64,000 nucleotides of DNA, from positions 62,001 to 126,000 of the forward strand of contig NZ_PHSU01000020.1 in NCBI RefSeq assembly GCF_002814235.1, written 5' to 3'. How positions within the stretch are numbered: position 1 is the first letter of the stretch; every line of letters begins with the position of its first letter. A program made the translations under genes and the position numbers. The stretch is from Pseudomonas sp. QS1027. Lineage in GTDB: Bacteria; Pseudomonadota; Gammaproteobacteria; Pseudomonadales; Pseudomonadaceae. The notes under the pieces are model-generated. The model was not told the origin of the DNA. It saw only the letters and a list, made by a program, of their open reading frames with translations, and did no database searches. Shown piece after piece: positions 59,684 to 64,000 of the stretch.

Positions 59684-61594
59684 TCAGGACAGGGCTTCGA
59701 GCTCCGCCTGCATACTTTCCAGCAGCTCCAGGGCTTCCATCCAGGCTTCTTCCAACTGGGACTCGCGCACTTTCAACTTGGCCTGTTCGGCCAGCAGATC
59801 ACGCAGCTCATCCTTGCGCGCCGCCTCGTAGACCGCGCTGTCGCCCAGGCTCGCCTCGATCTTCGCCAGCTTCTCGTGCAGCTTGCCCAACTCGGCTTCA
59901 AGCTTGTCGGCTTCACGCTTGTGCGGGGCCAATTGCTGACGCAACGCGGCAGCCTGCTGGCGCTGGGCCTTCTTGTCGGTCTTGTCGAGGTTGACCGGCG
60001 TATTGCTCACCGGCGCGTTGCGCTGGCGATACTCGACCAGCCAGCGGGCGTAGTCTTCCAGATCGCCGTCGAACTCTTCGACCTTGCCGTCAGCCACCAG
60101 GTAGAAATTGTCGGTGGTGCTCTTGAGCAGGTGACGGTCGTGGGAAACCACCAGCACCGCACCGCTGAACTCCTGCAAGGCCATGGTCAGCGCCAGGCGC
60201 ATTTCCAGGTCGAGGTGGTTGGTCGGTTCGTCGAGCAGCAACAGGTTCGGCCGCTCCCAGGCGATCAGCGCCAACGCGAGGCGGGCCTTTTCGCCACCGG
60301 AGAAGTTCAGCACCGGCTCGTCGATACGCGCGCCACGGAAGTCGAAACCACCGAGGAAATCGCGCAGGGTCTGTTCACGCTCGGTCGGCGCCAGGCGTTG
60401 CAGGTGCAGCAGCGGGCTGGCCTTGGAATCCAGCGAGTCGAGCTGGTGCTGGGCAAAGTAGCCGACCACGGTGTTTTCACCGCGGGTCATGCGCCCCGAC
60501 AACGGCGACAGCTCGCCGGCGAGGTTCTTGATCAGCGTCGACTTGCCCGCGCCGTTGGGGCCGAGCAGGCCGATCCGGGCACCCGGGGTCAGTTGCAGCT
60601 TGACCTTCTCCAGGACCGTCTTGTCGCCATAACCCAGGCGCGCGTCGGACAGGTCGAGCAGCGGGCTGGAAATCTTATGCGACTCGCGGAAGACAAAGTC
60701 GAACGGCGAATCGACGTGGGCCGCGGACAGCTCTTCCATCCGCTCCAGGGCCTTGATCCGGCTCTGGGCCTGGCGGGCCTTGGTGGCCTGGGCCTTGAAG
60801 CGGGCGATGTAGCTTTCCATGTGCGCACGCTGCGCCTGCTGCTTCTCGTAGGCCTGTTGCTGCTGGGCCAGACGCTCGGCACGGGCGCGCTCGAAGGCGG
60901 TGTAGCCACCCCGGTAGAGGGTGATCTTGCGCTGGTCGACATGGGCCACGTGATCGACCACTTCGTCGAGGAAGTCACGGTCGTGGGAGATCAGCAGCAA
61001 GGTACCGGGGTAACTCTTGAGCCAGTCTTCCAGCCAGATGATCGCGTCGAGGTCCAGGTGGTTGGTCGGTTCGTCGAGCAGCAGCAGGTCCGACGGGCAC
61101 ATCAGCGCCTGCGCCAGGTTCAGGCGCATCCGCCAGCCACCGGAGAACGCCGAGACCTGATGGTCCATCTGGTCGTTGGTGAAGCCCAGCCCTGCCAGCA
61201 GCTTGCGCGCGCGGGCATCGGCGGTGTAGCCGTCGGCGCTGTCGAGCTCGGCGTGCAGACGGGCCTGGGCGGCGCCGTCATGGGCCGCTTCGGCCGCGGC
61301 CAGGTCGTGTTGCACCTGGCGCAGGCGCACGTCACCATCGAGCACGTAGTCGACCGCCAGGCGCTCGAGGGTATCGACCTCCTGGCGCATGTGGGCAATA
61401 CGCCAATCGGCCGGCAGGAAGCAATCACCCGAGTCCGGGTGCAGCTCGCCCCTCAGCAGGGCGAACAGGCTGGATTTGCCGGCGCCGTTGGCACCGATCA
61501 GGCCGGCTTTATGGCCGGCGTGCAGGGTCAGCTCGGCGTCTTCTAGCAGACGTTGCGGGCCACGCTGTAAAGTCAGGTTCTGAAGTCGAATCAT
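59684..61594 (-). CDS. yheS: ABC-F family ATPase (YheS type)
   Basis: 636 residues from ATG 61594. Two NBDs: Walker A GANGAGKSSLF with signature FSGGWRMRLNLAQAL and Walker B LLLLDEPTNHLDLD; then Walker A GPNGAGKSTLI with signature FSGGEKARLALALI and Walker B LLLLDEPTNHLDLE. Between them is the charged P-site tRNA interaction motif (YEKQQAQRAHMESYIARFKAQATKARQAQ). The C-terminus is a coiled coil rich in Lys and Glu. No membrane domains; ABC-F proteins act on ribosomes. Confidence 0.95.
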   Translation of the reverse strand: MIRLQNLTLQRGPQRLLEDAELTLHAGHKAGLIGANGAGKSSLFALLRGELHPDSGDCFLPADWRIAHMRQEVDTLERLAVDYVLDGDVRLRQVQHDLAAAEAAHDGAAQARLHAELDSADGYTADARARKLLAGLGFTNDQMDHQVSAFSGGWRMRLNLAQALMCPSDLLLLDEPTNHLDLDAIIWLEDWLKSYPGTLLLISHDRDFLDEVVDHVAHVDQRKITLYRGGYTAFERARAERLAQQQQAYEKQQAQRAHMESYIARFKAQATKARQAQSRIKALERMEELSAAHVDSPFDFVFRESHKISSPLLDLSDARLGYGDKTVLEKVKLQLTPGARIGLLGPNGAGKSTLIKNLAGELSPLSGRMTRGENTVVGYFAQHQLDSLDSKASPLLHLQRLAPTEREQTLRDFLGGFDFRGARIDEPVLNFSGGEKARLALALIAWERPNLLLLDEPTNHLDLEMRLALTMALQEFSGAVLVVSHDRHLLKSTTDNFYLVADGKVEEFDGDLEDYARWLVEYRQRNAPVSNTPVNLDKTDKKAQRQQAAALRQQLAPHKREADKLEAELGKLHEKLAKIEASLGDSAVYEAARKDELRDLLAEQAKLKVRESQLEEAWMEALELLESMQAELEALS

Positions 61595-61644
61595 AATGGC
61601 GGCGGAGTCTACCAGCTTCCCTCGCAACTGGCGCGGATCTCACC

Positions 61645-62109
61645 ATGCATGCTGACCTGTGGACGTTTTCACTGAACACTTACGCCCAACCCGGCGTGGA
61701 ACAAACCTGCCTGGCGCTCCAGGCGCAGGGGGCGAATGTCTGCCTGCTGCTCTGCGCGGCCTGGCTGGGCCGGCGCGGGGTGCGCTGCGAGACCGAACGC
61801 GCGGGGCAATTGCAGGCACTCGCCGGGCCCTGGCACGACCAGGTGGTCAAGCCGCTGCGACAGTTGCGCACGCAATGGCGCACGGCAGCCTCGGAGGACG
61901 TCGAGTTGAAAGTGCTGAGGGATCAGGTCAAGGCGTTGGAGCTGGCTGCCGAGCAGCAGCTATTGCAGCGACTGGAAGCGTTGGCGCGGGATTGGCCCGA
62001 GGTGGGCGCAGAAGATCTGGACGCATGGCTGGAGACGGTTACCGCCCGGGCCACAGGCCTGAATAGCGACGCGCTGCAGCAGCTGCGCGTCGCGGTGAAC
62101 CAGGCTTAG
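61645..62109 (+). CDS. TIGR02444-family protein
   Basis: 154 residues, all-helical. N-terminus LWTFSLNTYAQPGVEQTCLALQAQGANVCLLLCAAWLGRRG matches a small bacterial family named TIGR02444, often found beside the ABC-F ATPase. No enzymatic motif. Transcribed divergently from the ABC-F gene, with only 50 bases between the starts; the stop codon overlaps that of algP by two bases. Confidence 0.85.
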   Translation: MHADLWTFSLNTYAQPGVEQTCLALQAQGANVCLLLCAAWLGRRGVRCETERAGQLQALAGPWHDQVVKPLRQLRTQWRTAASEDVELKVLRDQVKALELAAEQQLLQRLEALARDWPEVGAEDLDAWLETVTARATGLNSDALQQLRVAVNQA

Positions 62110-63149
62110 GAAGCGCTGGTCGGGGTTACGGCAGGCGTCACTGGAGCTGGAGCAGTCGGCGCGGCTGGAGCGGCTGGCGCGACCGGTGCAGGCGCTGCCG
62201 GTTTGGCGGCGACCACAGCAGGCTTTGCAGCTGGCTTGGCGGTAGCGGGTTTGGCAGCAGCAGGTTTTGCAGTTGGCTTGGCGGCAGCCGGTTTAGCAGC
62301 AGCAGGTTTTGCAGCTGGCTTGGCAGCGGCCGGTTTAGCGGCAGCAGGTTTTGCAGCTGGCTTGGCGGCAACCGGTTTGGCAGCTACAGCTTTTGCAGCG
62401 GGCTTGGCAGCGACTGGTTTAGCAGCGGCAGGTTTTGCAGCTGGCTTGGCCGCAGCAGGTTTAGCAGCGGCAGCTTTTGCAGCGGGCTTGGCGGCAGCTG
62501 GTTTGGCGGCAGCTGGTTTGGCGGCAGCTGGTTTAGCAGCAACAGCTTTTGCAGCAGGCTTGGCAGCGGCGGGTTTGGCAGCAGCCACTTTTGCAGCTGG
62601 CTTGGCGGCAGCTGGTTTGGCAGCAACAGCTTTTGCAGCAGGCTTGGCAGCGGCAGGTTTGGCAGCAGCCACTTTTGCAGCAGGCTTGGCCGCAACTGGT
62701 TTGGCAGCGGCAGCTTTTGCAGCAGGCTTGGCGGCAGCTGGTTTAGCGGTACGGCTCGACAGCGCCTTGGTGACCGCCTCTTTCACACGACCAACACCCT
62801 GGGCCAGTTTCAGGCTTTCCTGGGCATCGCGCTTGAGTTGCAGGATGTAGCCACGGGTGTCCGACTGGCTGGCTTTCAGCTTGTCCAGCAACTCTTCGAG
62901 CTCACCGACCGCGCTCTTGGCCTTGGCTTGTGCCTTGGCTTTTCCGGCAGTGGCCGAGTCCTGCAATTTGGTGCGCGCCTTGTGCAGTTTTTCCTGGGCT
63001 TTACCGCGTTGCTTTTCCAGTTTGGCGAGCAGTTTTTCAGCATCAGCCAGGGCCTGGGTGCAAGCAGTTTCCAGATGTTCGAGCAGGCTGCCCGACAACT
63101 GTTGGAGCAAATGCAACGGAGTATTTACGGGCTTCTTGGTGGCCGACAT
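62106..63149 (-). CDS. algP: AlgP histone-like alginate regulator with KPAA repeat tail
   Basis: 347 residues. Residues 1-130 form a helical, lysine-rich coiled-coil domain (LLAKLEKQRGKAQEKLHKARTKL). From about 135 to 318 there is a nearly pure Ala-Lys-Pro repeat of KPAA units, like the C-terminal tail of histone H1, followed by a Pro/Ala tail. AlgP of P. aeruginosa binds DNA and modulates algD. The repeat DNA is highly repetitive, so length may vary between strains. Located next to the FKBP gene, the known Pseudomonas order. Confidence 0.92.
   Translation of the reverse strand: MSATKKPVNTPLHLLQQLSGSLLEHLETACTQALADAEKLLAKLEKQRGKAQEKLHKARTKLQDSATAGKAKAQAKAKSAVGELEELLDKLKASQSDTRGYILQLKRDAQESLKLAQGVGRVKEAVTKALSSRTAKPAAAKPAAKAAAAKPVAAKPAAKVAAAKPAAAKPAAKAVAAKPAAAKPAAKVAAAKPAAAKPAAKAVAAKPAAAKPAAAKPAAAKPAAKAAAAKPAAAKPAAKPAAAKPVAAKPAAKAVAAKPVAAKPAAKPAAAKPAAAKPAAKPAAAKPAAAKPTAKPAAAKPATAKPAAKPAVVAAKPAAPAPVAPAAPAAPTAPAPVTPAVTPTSAS
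62204..62750. repeat. KPAA-coding tandem repeat tract of algP
   Basis: Degenerate repeat of short units around GCAGC/GGTTTGGCAG with many close copies across about 550 bases, encoding KPAA, KPAAK and related units. Copies vary by Val-for-Ala and Lys spacing. Prone to slippage and recombination. Confidence 0.9.
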
Positions 63150-63322
63150 GGTGTACCTCCTGACTGATGTGAATGCGGCTCATACTAGTCCTCTGGGACT
63201 ACCGCCGCTAGGGCATGTTGACAGTATCGAAGGGCCCGCGTTGCATGCGTTGAAAAATGCTTCTTCAACAACTCATCCGGAGCACTGGCATAATCCTCTG
63301 CACCTGAGGTCGGAGAGTACTT

Positions 63323-63988
63323 ATGCCGCGTTATTTTCTGCTGTCACTGTGTGTGTTCTGGTCGCTTGCGCAAGCCGCGCCGGAGGTCGCGAACGACGAC
63401 GCTCACGACCTTGCCTACAGCCTCGGCGCCAGCCTCGGCGAACGTCTTCGCCAGGATGCTCCGGACCTGCAGATCAAGGCCTTGCTCGACGGTTTGAAGC
63501 AGGCCTATCAGGGCAAGCCGCTCGCCTTGAAGGACGAACGAATCCAACAGATTCTCGCCGCCCATGACGCTCAGGTCGCTCAGGAAGCGGCCAAACCCCA
63601 GAGCGAAATCGCGCTGGAAGCCGAGCGAAAATTCCTCGCTGAAGAAAAGGCCAAGCCCGGCGTCCACGAATTGGCCGACGGTATCCTGATGACGGAACTG
63701 ACCCCCGGCACTGGCGAAAAAGTCGCGGCCAACGGCAAGGTCCAGGTGCGCTATGTCGGACGCCTGCCCAACGGCACGGTGTTCGATCAGAACCGACAGC
63801 CGCAATGGTTTCACCTGGACAGTGTGATCAATGGCTGGCGCAGCGCCTTGCCACAGATGCCCGTCGGTGCGAAATGGCGCCTGGTGCTGCCCTCGGCGCA
63901 GGCGTATGGCGCAGACGGTGCCGGCGATCTGATCGCGCCGTACACACCGCTGGTATTCGAAATCGAGCTGCTCGGCGTGGCCAGCTGA
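63323..63988 (+). CDS. fkbP: FKBP-type peptidyl-prolyl cis-trans isomerase
   Basis: 221 residues with a signal peptide (residues 1-18, ending AQA). Helical N-terminal dimerisation domain (DLAYSLGASLGERLRQD) as in Mip/FkpA, then the FKBP fold with VRYVGRLPNGTVFDQN and the conserved GWRSALPQMPVGAKWRLVLPSAQAYG, though the typical VIPGW is here VINGW. It assists protein folding in the periplasm. Divergent from algP; the end of the window follows. Confidence 0.92.
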   Translation: MPRYFLLSLCVFWSLAQAAPEVANDDAHDLAYSLGASLGERLRQDAPDLQIKALLDGLKQAYQGKPLALKDERIQQILAAHDAQVAQEAAKPQSEIALEAERKFLAEEKAKPGVHELADGILMTELTPGTGEKVAANGKVQVRYVGRLPNGTVFDQNRQPQWFHLDSVINGWRSALPQMPVGAKWRLVLPSAQAYGADGAGDLIAPYTPLVFEIELLGVAS

Positions 63989-64000
63989 CAATCGCCGCCA

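Noticed and set aside
62204..62750. Repeat tract considered as a CRISPR array.
   Set aside because: Units are contiguous, have no unique spacers and encode a continuous protein tail.
62203..62850. Plus-strand open frame with alternating Ala, Gly and Leu opposite the algP repeat.
   Set aside because: It is the reverse reading of the KPAA repeat DNA and has no independent support.

Overview
The window looks like a chromosomal segment of a fluorescent-group Pseudomonas. It is GC-rich throughout. Its gene order (gcvH-gcvT, ferric ABC genes, two ubiquinone hydroxylases, pepP, zapA, 6S RNA, ygfA, HlyD/ABC-2 exporter, ubiD, rho, trxA, ppx, ppk, hemB, ABC-F ATPase, algP, FKBP isomerase) follows the conserved Pseudomonas order known from P. 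aeruginosa. A wss-type acetylated-cellulose operon and REP/REPIN-like palindromes point to the P. fluorescens complex. No tRNA, rRNA, CRISPR array, integrase or intact insertion sequence was seen.

Layout. 1-1824: the 3' end of a cellulose operon (bcsC/wssE end, wssF-like SGNH hydrolase, wssG/algF-like protein). 1829-6586: an Lrp-type regulator divergent from a small possibly ACT-like protein, a lone GspE/PilB-type ATPase, a QmcA/NfeD membrane pair and a small exported protein. 6825-9549: a DegT-family aminotransferase and gcvT-gcvH. 9705-12380: an iron ABC permease and binding protein behind a Fur-like dyad. 12433-16807: two UbiH-family hydroxylases, pepP and a YgfB-like protein. 16954-18379: a small coiled-coil protein, zapA, 6S RNA and ygfA. 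18413-26478: a small membrane protein, an EVE-domain protein, a HlyD/ABC-2 exporter operon, a FliL-like exported protein, a quinone oxidoreductase and a periplasmic histidine phosphatase. 26497-31660 is an accessory block: an ExoY-like nucleotidyl cyclase toxin of lower GC with an AT-rich flank, a ChaC cyclotransferase coupled to a TonB receptor, and a PagP-like barrel. 31830-36226: ferredoxin/flavin reductase, ubiD, rho and trxA. 36376-44697 is inserted between trxA and ppx relative to the usual order: a FadR-family regulator, a polar amino acid ABC operon, and a DUF1120-type chaperone-usher fimbrial operon. 45122-53947: ppx, ppk, hemB, a DedA protein, a sterol-desaturase-like protein and a cytochrome c/FTR1 iron permease fusion. 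54152-58851: a surface lipoprotein operon (two COG3014-like paralogues, a YcfL-like lipoprotein, LpoB, a CsgG/LpoB-like protein). 58971-63988: a LysE exporter, an ABC-F ATPase, a TIGR02444-type protein, AlgP with a long KPAA repeat, and an FKBP isomerase.

The strongest item for follow-up is the 361-residue protein at 26497-27582. It carries the diagnostic residues of the CyaA/edema factor/ExoY cyclase family (a lysine pair seven residues apart, an Asp-Tyr-Asp metal site, an Asn-Ile-Thr-Pro-Arg segment and a His-His-Ser-Asp segment) and lies alone, with no secretion system or chaperone nearby. Other leads are the lipoprotein/LpoB cluster with a terminator-like hairpin directly before its second gene, the cellulose acetylation genes that stop at wssG, and the DUF1120 fimbrial cluster. 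All family assignments come from reading the translated sequence and remembered family features; no database search was run.
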